Shown one piece after another: positions 11,293 to 20,507 of a stretch of 64,000 bases of DNA (its first letter is position 1; every line of letters begins with the position of its first letter). This DNA comes from Xanthomonas theicola (lineage in GTDB: Bacteria > Pseudomonadota > Gammaproteobacteria > Xanthomonadales > Xanthomonadaceae), in NCBI RefSeq assembly GCF_014236795.1, contig NZ_CP049017.1, positions 2,272,001-2,336,000 of the forward strand, read 5' to 3'. The notes under the pieces are model-generated. The model made no database searches. It worked only from the letters and a program-made list of their open reading frames with translations, and had not been told where the DNA came from. The translations under genes were made by a program, and so were the position numbers.

Positions 11293-11967
11293 ATGCCTAT
11301 TGGTAGCGTTGGAAGCTTTGGCACCATAAGCAGCGCATCAATGAATGGAAGCAACCAACGCCGGCCACCATCTTCACTCGCCCGGAACATTGGAAATATT
11401 CATTCATCGACCGATGGATTCAAGAAGACCCACCGGCGTAATGCAGCGACAGATCTACGCCGTGACCCATCCTCGTCCGACCAAAAAAATACCCCAAGTC
11501 TGGAATACATACTTGGCAGCGGCGCGAGCATCAGGTTGTAACCAAACACCAAGGAAGCCTACAATCCAATCATGCAACTATTAACACGTATAAGAGCAGA
11601 AATTTCCCACAGCAGCGGGGCGGCCTTCAATCTCGCGATGCAGGAAAAAAAATACCACCAATTTGCAGAACGCCTCATTTCCGCCAAGAACGAAGCTGCG
11701 CACGTTGCACTCAGAACGGCGCGTTCAGAAAAAGAGAGAGATTCGATCGGGAGCAATATCAGCAAATATGAGATCTTCTTGAATACGCTGTCAACCGTGC
11801 GGCCAGGCGCGATACCGAAATCCAGCGCAGCCATTTTGCGCTACGACGGCAAGCTGCCCAGGCTCAAAGTGCAAAAAGAGAACCCGAATGGACATGAGTA
11901 CTTCCTTCCGTACAACAACCGCGCTGAAATCATCCGTGTCACTGCCGCACGCCAGAACCTCATCTAA
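11293..11967 (+). pseudogene. orphan protein gene with one in-frame stop, possible secreted effector
   Basis: ATG 11293 is preceded by an ideal AAGGAG at 11281-11286. The frame gives 82 residues (MPIGSVGSFGTISSASMNGSN onward, then LARNIGNIHSS), stops at TAA 11539-11541, and continues open in the same frame to 11967 (residues including AEISHSSGAAFNLAMQEKKY and FLPYNNRAEIIRVTAARQN). Without the stop it would be about 224 residues. The N-terminus is rich in Ser, Gly and Asn and lacks hydrophobic segments, as in type III effectors. Composition is clearly more AT-rich than neighbours, suggesting transfer. No family was recognised. Confidence 0.5.
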
Positions 11968-12004
11968 TCTTGACGCGGATTGAATCCGCAAGTGCAGCGG
12001 ACGT

Positions 12005-12316
12005 TCCTAAGAACCTGTTCACGATCTTTTGAGTAGTAGTGTCAGGCATGCCAGGTGGATGAACTGCAAGCTGGTGTTGAGCTTACGCTCGCAGTTCTTC
12101 CATAGCCTTCGGTTCTTTCCCAGCCACGCAAAGCTGCGTTCGACGATCCAGCGCTTGGGCATGACCTTGAAGGTGTGCAGTTCGCTGCGTTTGGCGATCT
12201 GCACCGTGACTTGCTTGCCCAGGATCTCTCGTACGCCTTCGGCGAACGGTTCTCCGGTATAGCCGCTATCGCACAACTGGACCGGCCAGCCTTTCGTAGA
12301 CATCCGGACGCCATAA
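12005..12316 (-). pseudogene. IS5-family (ISL2/IS1031-like) transposase, C-terminal fragment
   Basis: The minus strand encodes MSTKGWPVQLCDSGYTGEPF, then MPKRWIVERSFAWLGKNRRL and HLACLTLLLKRS. This is the end of a DDE transposase with the (W/V)VERSFAWL signature around the catalytic Glu. The terminal sequence CCTGTTCACGATC near 12013-12026 looks like the element end. The 5' two thirds are absent; an IS3 element now borders the fragment at about 12295. Confidence 0.8.
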
Positions 12317-12340
12317 TTGATGGCAATGACCGAGGTGTTT

Positions 12341-12622
12341 ATGGGCAACAGCAAGCAGTACACGGATGAGTTCCGGGCCGAGGCGGTGAAGCAGGTGATC
12401 GAACGCGGCTTCACGGTGGTGGATGTGGCCTCCCGAATCGGGATTCCCAAGCACACGCTATACGGGTGGGTGCAGGCCGCCAGGAAGATGGCGCTGGCAG
12501 CCGGCGCTGCAGCGGCGTCGACCGACTCAGCGGAGATTCGCCGGCTCAAGGCCGAACTGAGGCGGGTAACCGAGGAGCGCGACATCCTAGAAAAAGCCGC
12601 CGCGTACTTTGCCAAGGGGTAA
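12341..12622 (+). CDS. IS3-family transposase OrfA
   Basis: A 93-residue OrfA. It has an HTH (VVDVASRIGIPKHTLYGWVQ at about 28-47) and a C-terminal coiled coil (IRRLKAELRRVTEERDILEKAAAYFAKG). ATG 12341 is chosen because it matches the usual family start; the open frame could begin at 12317. The GAAAAAG near 12588 is a candidate slippery site for the -1 frameshift that makes OrfAB in this family. OrfA is intact, OrfB is not. Confidence 0.85.
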   Translation: MGNSKQYTDEFRAEAVKQVIERGFTVVDVASRIGIPKHTLYGWVQAARKMALAAGAAAASTDSAEIRRLKAELRRVTEERDILEKAAAYFAKG

Positions 12623-13491
12623 GGGCGAAGTACGCGTTCATGCGTGCGCACGTCCGGGAGTTTCGTCTGGCGACGATGTGCCGGGTGCTGGGCGTGCATC
12701 GCAGTGGTTACTAGGCCTGGCTGCGCAACGGCACCAGCGTCCGCGAACGCGAGGACCAGCGCTTGCTGGGCCTGATCAAGCACCACTGGCTGGCCAGCGG
12801 CGCGGTGTACGGCTATCGCAAGCTCACCCTGGATCTGCGTGAGGCCGGCGAGCGTTGCAGCCGTCACCGGGTGCGGCGCTTGATGAAGGCCGAAGGCTTG
12901 CGAGCGCAGGTTGGCTACGGCAGCAAGCCGCGTTAGCGGGGAGGTCCGGTCGGCGTGGTGGCGAATGTGCTCAACCGGGACTTCATTCCGCAGGCCCCGA
13001 ACAAGGTCTGGGTCACGGACATCACCTATCTCCGCACCTACGAGGGCTGGCTGTTCTTGGCAGCGGTAATGGAGCTGTATTGGCGCCAGATCGTGGGTTG
13101 GGCAACCGCTTCGACAATGACCAGCGATCTGGTGCTGCAGGCACTGGTGGCAGCGGCGTGGCGGCGCAAGCCCGGTCCTGGCGTGATGGTGCACTCCGAC
13201 CAGGGCTGCCAGTCCACCAGCAGCGATTGGCAGTCGTTCCTGAAGGCGCACCGGATGGTGCCGAGCATGAGCCGACGCGGGAACTGCCATGACAACGCCG
13301 TGGCCGAGAGCTTCTTCAGCGTCTTGAAGAAGGAACGTATCAAGCGTCGGATCTACCCGACACGCGCCATGGCGGCATCGGACGTGTTCGACTATATCGA
13401 GATGTTCTACAACCCGATCCGCCGGCATGGTTCCGCTGGCGGCGTGTCACCGGTAGAGTTTGAAAGGCGCTACGCGCAGAGCGGCGACTGA
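12619..13491 (+). pseudogene. IS3-family transposase OrfB with two in-frame amber codons
   Basis: In the -1 frame relative to OrfA the translation gives MRAHVREFRLATMCRVLGVHRSGY, TAG at 12712-12714, GAVYGYRKLTLDLREAGERCSRHRV in pieces, and TAG at 12934-12936. The full DDE core then follows: WVTDITYLRTYEGWLFL, VMVHSDQGCQ and DNAVAESFFSVLKKE. Apart from the two nonsense codons the gene is complete, so inactivation is recent. Both stops are TAG. Confidence 0.85.
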
Positions 13492-13505
13492 GTGTCTACG
13501 GAAAT

Positions 13506-14483
13506 CTGGCCGGTCCAGTCCCAACACCTTGGCCCAGCCAAAGCCCTGCTCAATCAACTTGCGCTTGCGCTGGGAGACCGCATAGCCCTCACTGGCCGCC
13601 ACCGTATCAGGCACCGCAGAACGCCGTCCCGAGGTGTTCTGCGCCACGTGCGCCAGCACCTGGAGGCTTGCAGAGCGTCGATCAACTCCGCCGCGTCGTA
13701 GCCCTTGTCCCCACCGACGGTCACGACCGCTCCCGGGTCGGCCGCCTGCCGGGCATCGGCGATCATCGTCTTGGCCGCTTCGCGTTCGGCATAGCCATCG
13801 GCCCGCGTCACTCGCGCATTGGTGATCAGTCCAGGCCGGTTGTCGCTCAAGGTGCGCCCGATGTAACGCAGTTCACTGGCCGTGTTGCTCTTGCGATACA
13901 GGCGCGCATTGGGATCGCTCGTGGAGACGTGCGTGTCATTGCTGCGAGACTGTCCTCGAAAATCGTCGCCATCCCCATCATCGCCATCCTTGCGCCTGAA
14001 GCTCTTATGCCCGACCCAGGCCTGGATCAACGTCCCGTCCACGCTGAAGTGCTCACCCGACAGCCAGCCCCGGCCATCGGCAAGCTCCACCACCTCGTTG
14101 AACAGCGCAATCACCGCATCATGGGCGATCAACCGATCGCGGTTCTTGCTGAATACCGTCGGCACCCACACTGCATCGTCCATCGACAACCCGATGGACC
14201 AGCGCAACAACAGGTTGTACTGCACTTGCTCCATCAGCTGCCGCTCCGAGCGGATGCTGTAGAACACCTGCAACAGCATCGCACGCAGCAGCTTCTCCGG
14301 AGCGATGCGCGGCCGGCCGCCCCGTGAGCTGTCGGCATACATCCCGGCAAACAGTCCGTCCAGCCGCACCAACGCTTCATCGACCATCACCCGGATCGAG
14401 CGCAACGGATGGTCGGCCGGCACGAACGACTCCAGCCGCCTGACCGTGAACAACTGCTCCATGAACACATCACTTCCGCGCAT
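13506..14483 (-). pseudogene. IS5-family transposase with DUF772-type N-terminus, 3' frameshifted and truncated
   Basis: ATG 14483 opens MRGSDVFMEQLFTVRRLESF, the DUF772 dimerisation region, then RIAPEKLLRAMLLQVFYSIRSERQL. The first catalytic Asp is in HFSVDGTLIQAW and the second in VGGDKGYDAAELI. Near 13640 the frame shifts: the true continuation (SGRRSAVPDTVAASEGYAVSQRKRKLIEQGFGWAK) is in another frame and is cut near 13500 by the IS3 element. Inactive. Confidence 0.85.
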
Positions 14484-14526
14484 CGGTGTGGGCCATTGGG
14501 AATTTGAAGAGTTTACGGCAGAGCTT

Positions 14527-14543
14527 GGTATTTCAGCAGCCTG
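14527..14543. repeat. terminal inverted repeat of the IS5-type element
   Basis: GGTATTTCAGCAGCCTG marks the outer end of the IS5-type element. Its reverse complement, CAGGCTGCTGAAATACC, recurs as the ends of the MITE-like element at 20924-21090. Confidence 0.75.
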
Positions 14544-14680
14544 ATAGGCCGCTACATTAATCGCACGACCTGTGCAGAAGCCGATGGGTCACCACATGAT
14601 GGGGAATCAGGTTTTTCCTTGCACCGGGAAAATTGCCGGGAAAATTTGCTGCGTCCTGCGGTTCCGGCGGCCTTTGTCGT
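14544..14680. other. intergenic region between IS nest and pseudopilin gene
   Basis: No gene is supported. It contains an imperfect 12-bp tandem duplication, CCGGGAAAATTG, near 14624-14650. Confidence 0.4.
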
Positions 14681-15217
14681 TCACTCCGGCCTTCGGCAGA
14701 GGGCTTGTCCCTTCACCTTGGCCGAGCGCACGCGTCCGGCATTGTTCACCACCACGGTCGCGCGCAGCCGGCCACGTTCGCAGATCCGCACGGTGAGGTT
14801 GCTGCCGGAACTGCGCCCGTCGGGCAGAAAGCGGATGGCGCGCCTGCCCTGGTTGGACAGCAGCACGACCGAGTTGGCGGCCGGGGCGGTTTCCTGGGTC
14901 AGGATGCTGGCCGCCTCACTTGGTTCGCCACGTCGCTGCGGGTCGCGAAAGACGATCCAGCCCTGGCTCCAGTCGCTGTCGCTGCGGCAGTTGCCATCGC
15001 CGCGCGACGGGCAGGCGCTGACCGGAACGCCGGAGCTGATCGCACTGCTGCGGGCCAGGGCGAACTGGCTGCTGAGCCGGTGCGCGGTGGTCGCCAGGCG
15101 TTGGTTCACCAGCAGTTCGCGGAAGGCGGGCAGGCCGATCGCGGTGGTTACACAGATCACCACCATCACGATCGTTACCTGCAGCAGCGTGTAGCCTTGC
15201 GTTGCGGCGTTCCGCAT
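14681..15217 (-). CDS. type IV pilin-like protein (FimT/GspH family)
   Basis: A 178-residue minor pseudopilin. A short leader, MRNAATQG, precedes the hydrophobic helix YTLLQVTIVMVVICVTTAIG, with the prepilin peptidase site between Gly8 and Tyr9. The globular part resembles FimT (ALARSSAISSGVPVSACPS, GWIVFRDPQ). The residue at mature position 5 is Gln instead of the usual Glu. ATG 15217 is preferred because GGAG lies nine bases upstream and it gives a normal leader; a longer start at 15265 is less likely. No other pilus genes are adjacent, and an IS nest lies downstream. Confidence 0.85.
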   Translation of the reverse strand: MRNAATQGYTLLQVTIVMVVICVTTAIGLPAFRELLVNQRLATTAHRLSSQFALARSSAISSGVPVSACPSRGDGNCRSDSDWSQGWIVFRDPQRRGEPSEAASILTQETAPAANSVVLLSNQGRRAIRFLPDGRSSGSNLTVRICERGRLRATVVVNNAGRVRSAKVKGQALCRRPE

Positions 15218-15364
15218 GTGCGCCGTCTCCGGATGAGAGATCTCCAGTCTCGTTTCCGACAGCAAGGGCTTGAATGAGGGGGTTCTCCGTTCCCATGTAA
15301 GGAATCTCCCCGGCGTTGGGTCAGCCGGCGTTCGTTATCCTCAAATCTCTCCCGAGGCATGTCC

Positions 15365-17386
15365 ATGTCCGACCGTTTCCAACTCGTCTCGCCGTACTCG
15401 CCGGCCGGCGACCAGCCGCAGGCGATCGAGAAGCTGGTGGCCGGTTTCGAGGCTGGGTTGGCCAAGCAGACCCTGCTCGGGGTGACCGGCTCGGGCAAGA
15501 CCTACACCATCGCCAATGTGGTCGAGGCGATTCAGAAGCCGACCCTGGTGATGGCGCCCAACAAGACCCTGGCGGCGCAGCTGTACGGCGAGTTCAAGGC
15601 GTTCTTCCCGAACAACGCGGTCGAGTACTTCGTCAGCTATTACGACTACTACCAGCCCGAGGCCTATGTGCCATCGTCGGACACCTTCATCGAGAAGGAC
15701 AGTTCGATCAACGAGCACATCGAACAGATGCGCCTGGCCGCGACCAAGACGCTGCTGTCGCGCCGCGACGCGCTGGTGGTGGCCACGGTGTCGGCGATCT
15801 ACGGCCTGGGCGCGCCGGAGGACTACCTGTCGTTGCGCCTGATCCTGTCGATCGGCGAGCACGTCGAGCAGCGCCAGTTGATCCGCCATCTGACCGACCT
15901 GCAGTACACCCGCAACGAGTACGAATTGCACCGCGGCACGTTCCGCGTGCGCGGCGAGATCATCGACGTGTTTCCCGCCGAGTCGGACAGCGAGGCATTG
16001 CGCATCGAGCTGTTCGACGGCGACGTCGAGCACCTGACCCTGTTCGATCCGCTGACCGGCGAGACCCTGCGCAAGCTGCAGCGCTACACGGTCTACCCGA
16101 AGACCCACTACGCGACCACCCGCGAGCGCACGCTCAGCGCCGTGGACACCATCAAGATCGAGCTCAAGGAGCGGCTGGAGCAGCTGTACGCGCAGAACAA
16201 GCTGGTGGAGGCGCAGCGGCTGGCGCAGCGCACCCAGTTCGACCTGGAGATGATGGCCGAGGTCGGCTTCTGCAACGGCATCGAGAACTACTCGCGCCAT
16301 CTCACCGGCAAGGGGCCGGGCGAGCCGCCGCCGACCCTGTTCGACTACCTTCCGGCCGATGCGCTGCTGGTCATCGACGAGTCGCACGTGACCATCCCGC
16401 AGATCGGCGCCATGTACAAGGGCGACCGATCGCGCAAGGAGACCCTGGTCGAGTTTGGCTTCCGGCTGCCGTCGGCGCTGGACAATCGCCCGCTGCGCTT
16501 CGAGGAGTGGGAGGCGCGATCGCCGCGCAGCATCTACGTGTCGGCCACGCCTGGCGCGTACGAGTTGCGCGAATCGGCCGGCGAGATCACCGAACTGGTG
16601 GTGCGCCCGACCGGGCTGATCGATCCGCAGGTGGAGATCCGCCCGGTCGGTACCCAGGTCGACGACCTGCTGTCGGAGATCAACCTGCGCGTGGCCGCCG
16701 GCGATCGCGTGCTGGTCACCACGCTCACCAAGCGCATGGCCGAGAACCTCACCGAGTACCTGGGTGAACACGGGGTCAAGGTGCGCTACCTGCACTCGGA
16801 CATCGACACGGTCGAGCGCGTGGAGATCATCCGCGACCTGCGCCTGGGCAAGTTCGATGTGCTGGTCGGCATCAACCTGTTGCGCGAAGGCCTCGACATG
16901 CCCGAGGTGTCGCTGGTGGCGATCCTGGACGCGGACAAGGAGGGCTTCCTGCGCTCGACCGGCTCGTTGATCCAGACCATCGGCCGCGCCGCGCGCAACC
17001 TGCGCGGCAAGGCGATCCTGTACGCGGACAGGATGACCCGCTCGATGCAGGCGGCGATCGACGAGACCGGGCGTCGCCGCGAGAAACAGGTGGAATACAA
17101 CCTCGAGCATGGCATCACTCCGAAGTCGGTGGCGCGGCCGATCGTCGACATCCTGGAAGGCGCGCGCGCCGACGGCGCCGCGGAGGCCAAGTCCGGCAAG
17201 GGCAAGGGCCGCCGAGTGGCGGAGGAGCCGGCCGACTACCGCATGCTGGAGCCGGCGCAGGTCGCGGCCCGGCTCAAGGCGCTGGAGCAGAAGATGTTCC
17301 AGCATGCGCGCGACCTGGAGTTCGAGGACGCGGCGCGCGTGCGCGACCAGATCAAGAAGCTGCGCGACGCCAGCCTGGTCAGCTAG
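15365..17386 (+). CDS. uvrB: excinuclease ABC subunit B
   Basis: A 673-residue UvrB. Walker A GVTGSGKT is at 39-46, the damage-verification beta-hairpin [12 protein letters not shown] near 95, and the DESH box and C-terminal helicase motifs (QTIGRAARN) follow. The C-terminal UVR domain that binds UvrC is present ([23 protein letters not shown]). It is the DNA-loading subunit of nucleotide excision repair. GAGG at 15354-15357 is correctly spaced for ATG 15365 rather than ATG 15359, so the shorter start is chosen. It is intact and full length. Confidence 0.97.
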   Translation: MSDRFQLVSPYSPAGDQPQAIEKLVAGFEAGLAKQTLLGVTGSGKTYTIANVVEAIQKPTLVMAPNKTLAAQLYGEFKAFFPNNAVEYFVSYYDYYQPEAYVPSSDTFIEKDSSINEHIEQMRLAATKTLLSRRDALVVATVSAIYGLGAPEDYLSLRLILSIGEHVEQRQLIRHLTDLQYTRNEYELHRGTFRVRGEIIDVFPAESDSEALRIELFDGDVEHLTLFDPLTGETLRKLQRYTVYPKTHYATTRERTLSAVDTIKIELKERLEQLYAQNKLVEAQRLAQRTQFDLEMMAEVGFCNGIENYSRHLTGKGPGEPPPTLFDYLPADALLVIDESHVTIPQIGAMYKGDRSRKETLVEFGFRLPSALDNRPLRFEEWEARSPRSIYVSATPGAYELRESAGEITELVVRPTGLIDPQVEIRPVGTQVDDLLSEINLRVAAGDRVLVTTLTKRMAENLTEYLGEHGVKVRYLHSDIDTVERVEIIRDLRLGKFDVLVGINLLREGLDMPEVSLVAILDADKEGFLRSTGSLIQTIGRAARNLRGKAILYADRMTRSMQAAIDETGRRREKQVEYNLEHGITPKSVARPIVDILEGARADGAAEAKSGKGKGRRVAEEPADYRMLEPAQVAARLKALEQKMFQHARDLEFEDAARVRDQIKKLRDASLVS

Positions 17387-17406
17387 GAACGCCGCTGCCG
17401 CAGGTA

Positions 17407-17435
17407 TTGTCCTTGGCCGCAAGATGGGCTAGGAT
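17407..17435 (+). promoter_or_regulatory. sigma70-type promoter of tRNA-Val
   Basis: TTGTCC at 17407-17412 and TAGGAT at 17430-17435 are separated by 17 bases and lie 36 bases before the tRNA 5' end, a typical stable-RNA promoter position. Confidence 0.6.
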
Positions 17436-17471
17436 TCGCGCCCCTGCAGCGGTATTCGCCGCAGCAGCGAC

Positions 17472-17546
17472 GGGCGGTTAGCTCAGCGGTAGAGCACTAC
17501 CTTGACATGGTAGGGGTCACAGGTTCGAACCCTGTACCGCCCACCA
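17472..17546 (+). tRNA. tRNA-Val (GAC)
   Basis: A 75-nt cloverleaf with encoded CCA. The acceptor GGGCGGT pairs with ACCGCCC, the D arm is GCTCAGCGGTAGAGC, the anticodon stem is CTACC/GGTAG with loop TTGACAT (anticodon GAC), and the T arm contains GGTTCGAACCC. It is the attachment-type neighbour of the integrase remnant just downstream. Confidence 0.95.
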
Positions 17547-17559
17547 CCTTAAACCTATG

Positions 17560-17990
17560 ATTTGTATTGGTTTTTGGTGACTCCGACTTCCCCGCGCGTT
17601 TTGCGACTGACCCCGAACTGACCCCGCGCAGCTTCGGAACGTCTGTCGCCAGGTCGGCGATCCAGGCATCCAACGCCTTGCGGGCCTTTCCCATGTAGGC
17701 TGGATCGAACTTCGCGTAACCGCCTGTGGTGGCCGCTGCCTCGCCTCGCGTGTGACCGACCAGCCCCGACACTTCCCAGCCCGGCACGCCGCGCTTGCCA
17801 GTTCCGACGCGACCGTGTGGCGCAACACCTTCGGCGCGAACCAGGCTGGCAGCTTCGCCCGCGTGCGCAGCTTCCGCCATGTTGTCTTGATGGATTGGGT
17901 GGTTTCGGCTTCGAAGGCTCGGGCGTTGGCGCGCTCGGGCCTTCCTTGTGTTGGGGTGAGCATCACGCCCCCCCTCCCTGATTCCTGAGT
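17560..17990 (-). pseudogene. tyrosine recombinase (phage-type integrase) C-terminal remnant next to tRNA-Val
   Basis: The minus strand gives TTWRKLRTRAKLPAWFAPKV, then LRHTVASELAS (the conserved Arg-His box). After a frameshift it continues RGVPGWEVSGLVGHTRGEAAAT and TGGYAKFDPAYMGKA, with the third catalytic His and the nucleophilic Tyr. The N-terminal two thirds are missing. Its 3' end points at the tRNA-Val 3' end, as expected for an element integrated there. Confidence 0.75.
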
Positions 17991-18049
17991 CGATGCGGTG
18001 TTTCGACAGCAGCGCTTGTGCTGCGCCTCGGCGGCGTTCAACGTCTTGC

Positions 18050-18310
18050 GGGTCTCCTCCGGCGCTTTAACCCCAGCGCCCCGGATCGGGCCTGGACGGC
18101 GGACATCACCTACATCCGTACCGACCGTGGCTGGCTGTACCTGGCCGCCGTGCTGGACCTGTACTCGCGCAAGATCGTGGGCTGGGCGATGGCGCCAAAC
18201 ATGCCCGCCGAGCTGATGTGCACTGCGCTGCAGATGGCCATCGCTCTGCGCCAGCCCAAGGCCGGACTGATCGTGCATACCGACCGCGGCAGCCAGGGCA
18301 GATTCAACTG
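18050..18310 (+). pseudogene. IS3-family transposase OrfB internal fragment
   Basis: The frame encodes [40 protein letters not shown] and [11 protein letters not shown], the first two catalytic Asp regions of an IS3 OrfB. It is cut abruptly near 18295, before the catalytic Glu, by a different sequence ending in GTTGCAACACC, which looks like an IS30-type end. Confidence 0.8.
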
Positions 18311-18329
18311 GTCGTTGCAACACCTTTAA

Positions 18330-19532
18330 GGGCACCTCGAACAACCTGGATTTTTGCCGTTTGAGATGCTTGGTGAGGCGACGGGCACCGCCGCATCCTC
18401 TGGCTGGTGGCGCCCGAAGCCCCCCCCTTGTCATTTCAAACTCTGATTGCGGCCTGCCAGCCGCCGTTTCCGCTCACGCGGGCACGATCCCCTGGCTCTG
18501 CAGCCGCGCCAGCCGCATCAGGTTGTGCGCGGCGACCTTCAGGCCGATCACCACCTGGGCACGCGCCAGGCCAATCGTCCGTCGGCATTTGCCGCCCTGC
18601 TGGGTGAGCCGGGCAAACGGGTGTTCGCCCAACGCCCGGTCCTTGGCGATGCGATGGTTCCGACGCTGCTGGACCGGACTGAGCGGCTGGTCCGCCTGGC
18701 CCTTGTGCTGGATGTCCGCTCGGTAGCCTTGTCGCCTGAGCTCGGCTTCCCGGGCCCGGTTGGCATAGGCGCTGTCGGCCCCTACCGTACGCCCGGTGTT
18801 GGCCGGATCGAGCAGCGTCTCAAAGTGCCGGCTGTCGTGCACGTTGGCCGCGCTCACCTCGTGCCGGCCGATGAAGCCCCTGCGCCGATCCGTGTTGGCG
18901 TGCAGCTTGTAGCCGTAATGGGCCTTGCCATGCTTGCGCGTCCAGCGCGCCTGTACATCTTTCTGCCCTCGCTTGGCATCGCTCCAGCCTTGCGGCTTCT
19001 GGCCCTGCTTGATCTGGGCGTTCTCCTCCGGCGTGTTGCGCTGGATCGGCGCACTGACGATGCTCGCATCGACGATCTGTCCGCCCCGGGCAATGAACCC
19101 GCCCCGCTGATCTCGCCGATCAGATCCTGCTTCTTGAGCCGATCGCGCCACACCCAGATCGTCTTGGCATCGGGCACCTTGCCACTGTGCTCCAGTCCCA
19201 GGAAGCGCTGGAAGCTGCGACGGTCCAGTACCTGGTACTCCAGCGCCTCCTCGCACAGGTTGTACAACTGTTGCAGCAACAGCAGCCGGATCATCAACTC
19301 CGTCGGCCACGCCGGGCGGCCGCCCTTGCGGCCGGTGCCCAGGCGAAGTCGGCCATCGATCACCGCTGCGATCGCGGCGAAGTCGATGTGCCGCCACAGC
19401 AACTCCAGTGGATCGCTCAATTGCTCGCGCTTGGCTTCGCGCTCGGCTCCGGCAAACAGACTGATCATCGGCACTTACCCCTCGATGGCAATAAAATCAT
19501 GATGCCAAGAATCGGGGGTTTTTAGAGGTGCC
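18330..19532 (-). mobile_element. IS5-family insertion sequence, 1203 bp, frameshifted
   Basis: The ends match as inverted repeats: GGGCACCTCGAACAACC at 18330 against the reverse complement GGGCACCTCTAAAAACC of the right end at 19532. The single transposase gene lies between them on the minus strand. No target duplication is evident at the flanks (TTAA left, TATT right), so the element may have been rearranged after insertion. Confidence 0.8.
18474..19474 (-). pseudogene. IS5-family transposase with one frameshift
   Basis: ATG 19474 opens MPMISLFAGAEREAKREQL and runs through GRKGGRPAWPTELMIRLLLL and AKTIWVWRDRLKKQDLIGEI. Near 19105 the frame shifts and continues GGQIVDASIVSAPIQRNTPE, GYKLHANTDRRRGFIGRHEV, GADSAYANRAREAELR and NHRIAKDRALGEHPFARL, carrying the catalytic Asp, Asp and Glu. 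One indel inactivates an otherwise complete gene. Confidence 0.85.
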
Positions 19533-19539
19533 CTATTGT

Positions 19540-19990
19540 CGTAGGGCCAACCGCCAGCGCGCTGCCCACGGTGCGCCGAAGGTCATGGACGAGCGGCAGC
19601 TGAGCGCGGACGAATTGGTGGTGCGGCAGGCCAAGACAGGCGCCGAACTCGCGATGTCAGTCACTGGCGAATTGGCGGATTTGCTGGACCGGATCGCGGC
19701 GAGAAAGCGGGGACTGACTCTGCGAAGTAAGCGCATGATCGTGGACGCGGACGGGCTAGCGATCGGGCGTGCGGCGCTGCGCTACAGGTTCGACCAGGCC
19801 CGCAAGGCGGCTGGGATCGCAAAGGACGACTTCCAGTTCCGAGACCTGCGCGCCAAGGCGGGCACAGACAAGGCCCGATTCGGCCGGCGACATCCGGCAA
19901 GCGCAAGCGCAGCTGGGGCACGCATCCGTGACCACGACGGAGATTTACATACGCAAGCGCAAGGGTGCCAAGACCACGCCGACGCGATAA
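19540..19990 (+). pseudogene. phage-type tyrosine integrase, C-terminal remnant with frameshift
   Basis: The frame encodes KTGAELAMSVTGELADLLDR, IVDADGLAIGRAALRYRFDQ and DDFQFRDLRAKAGTDKA (catalytic Arg). After a frameshift near 19885 it continues AQAQLGHASVTTTEIYIRKR, with the last His and the nucleophilic Tyr. Only the catalytic half is present; the 5' part was lost when the IS5 element or a deletion arrived. It ends at the left copy of the direct repeat, giving the arrangement integrase 3' end followed by attachment site. Confidence 0.8.
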
Positions 19991-20064
19991 TTGCGGAGCG
20001 CACTGGATTTTGCGGAGCGGTCCATTCTGCGCAAACCATTGTGGGAATTGGAGCGGGCGAAGGA
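19968..20064. repeat. attachment-site-like direct repeat, left copy
   Basis: It begins in the last codons of the integrase (CCAAGACCACGCC) and runs through ATAATTGCGGAGCGCACTG and TGCGGAGCGGTCCATTCTG to TTGGAGCGGGCGAAGG. The last part imitates the 3' end of tRNA-Gly. The right copy is at 22988-23087. Confidence 0.8.
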
Positions 20065-20214
20065 GACAGAATCCAAACCACCCTAACTCATTGATCCGCA
20101 TAGTCTTCGGATAGCCCAGGGGATCAAAAAACGATACCTCAAACGATACCTTGATGAACGGCTAATTTATCGCATGGGCTACAGGCAGCTCAAGCACTGG
20201 ACATACCGCCCTAC

Positions 20215-20244
20215 TTGAACTAAGTTTATTTGAACTAAGTTCAA
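20215..20244. promoter_or_regulatory. palindromic operator upstream of the toxin-antitoxin operon
   Basis: TTGAACTAAGTT occurs twice 15 bases apart (20215-20226 and 20230-20241). The second copy extends to TTGAACTAAGTTCAA, a perfect 6-3-6 palindrome. It lies 12 bases before the antitoxin start, fitting autoregulation by a Phd/YefM-type antitoxin. Confidence 0.7.
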
Positions 20245-20255
20245 TTGGAACCATC

Positions 20256-20507
20256 ATGGAGTTTATCAACATCCACAAAGCCAAGACGCACCTGTCTAAG
20301 TTGGTCGACAAAGCCGCGAAGGGAGAAGCGTTTGTGATTGCCAAATCGGGCAAGCCGTTGGTCAAAGTGGTCCCGCTTGGAGAACTCCCTATCTCTCCTA
20401 AGAAGAAGCGGCTCGGGTTCATGATTGGGCATCAGCACGTTCCTAACCTTGATGAGTTCAATTCCATCGCCCATGACGACATCGAAAAAATGTTCAACGA
20501 AGAATGA
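20256..20507 (+). CDS. Phd/YefM-family antitoxin
   Basis: An 83-residue protein with the Phd/YefM DNA-binding N-terminus (INIHKAKTHLSKLVDKAAKG, then FVIAKSGKPLVKVVPL). Its acidic C-terminal tail (NLDEFNSIAHDDIEKMFNEE) is of the kind that wraps the toxin. It should repress its own operon through the palindrome just upstream and neutralise the PIN toxin encoded next. Its stop overlaps the toxin start (ATGA), the usual coupling. The operon lies inside the tRNA-Gly island, probably as an island-stabilising module. Confidence 0.9.
   Translation: MEFINIHKAKTHLSKLVDKAAKGEAFVIAKSGKPLVKVVPLGELPISPKKKRLGFMIGHQHVPNLDEFNSIAHDDIEKMFNEE

Larger units (their letters stand above)
12295..13505 (+). mobile_element. 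IS3-family insertion sequence, inactivated by point stops
   Basis: The element is of about 1.2 kb, with OrfA and OrfB in the usual order and related ends. CGTAGACATCC near 12296 is roughly inverted to GTGTCTACG near 13494-13502. It separates fragments of two different IS5-type elements, so it arrived late or by recombination. The exact boundaries and target duplication were not resolved by eye. Confidence 0.65.

Noticed and set aside
11215..11293. PIP box upstream of the orphan gene
   Set aside because: No pair of TTCGC/TTCGB words at 15-base spacing exists. Only loosely similar CTCGC and TTCAC words are seen.
15341..17422. 693-codon minus-strand frame opposite uvrB
   Set aside because: No motif, His/Arg/Leu-rich. 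It is the complement of uvrB.
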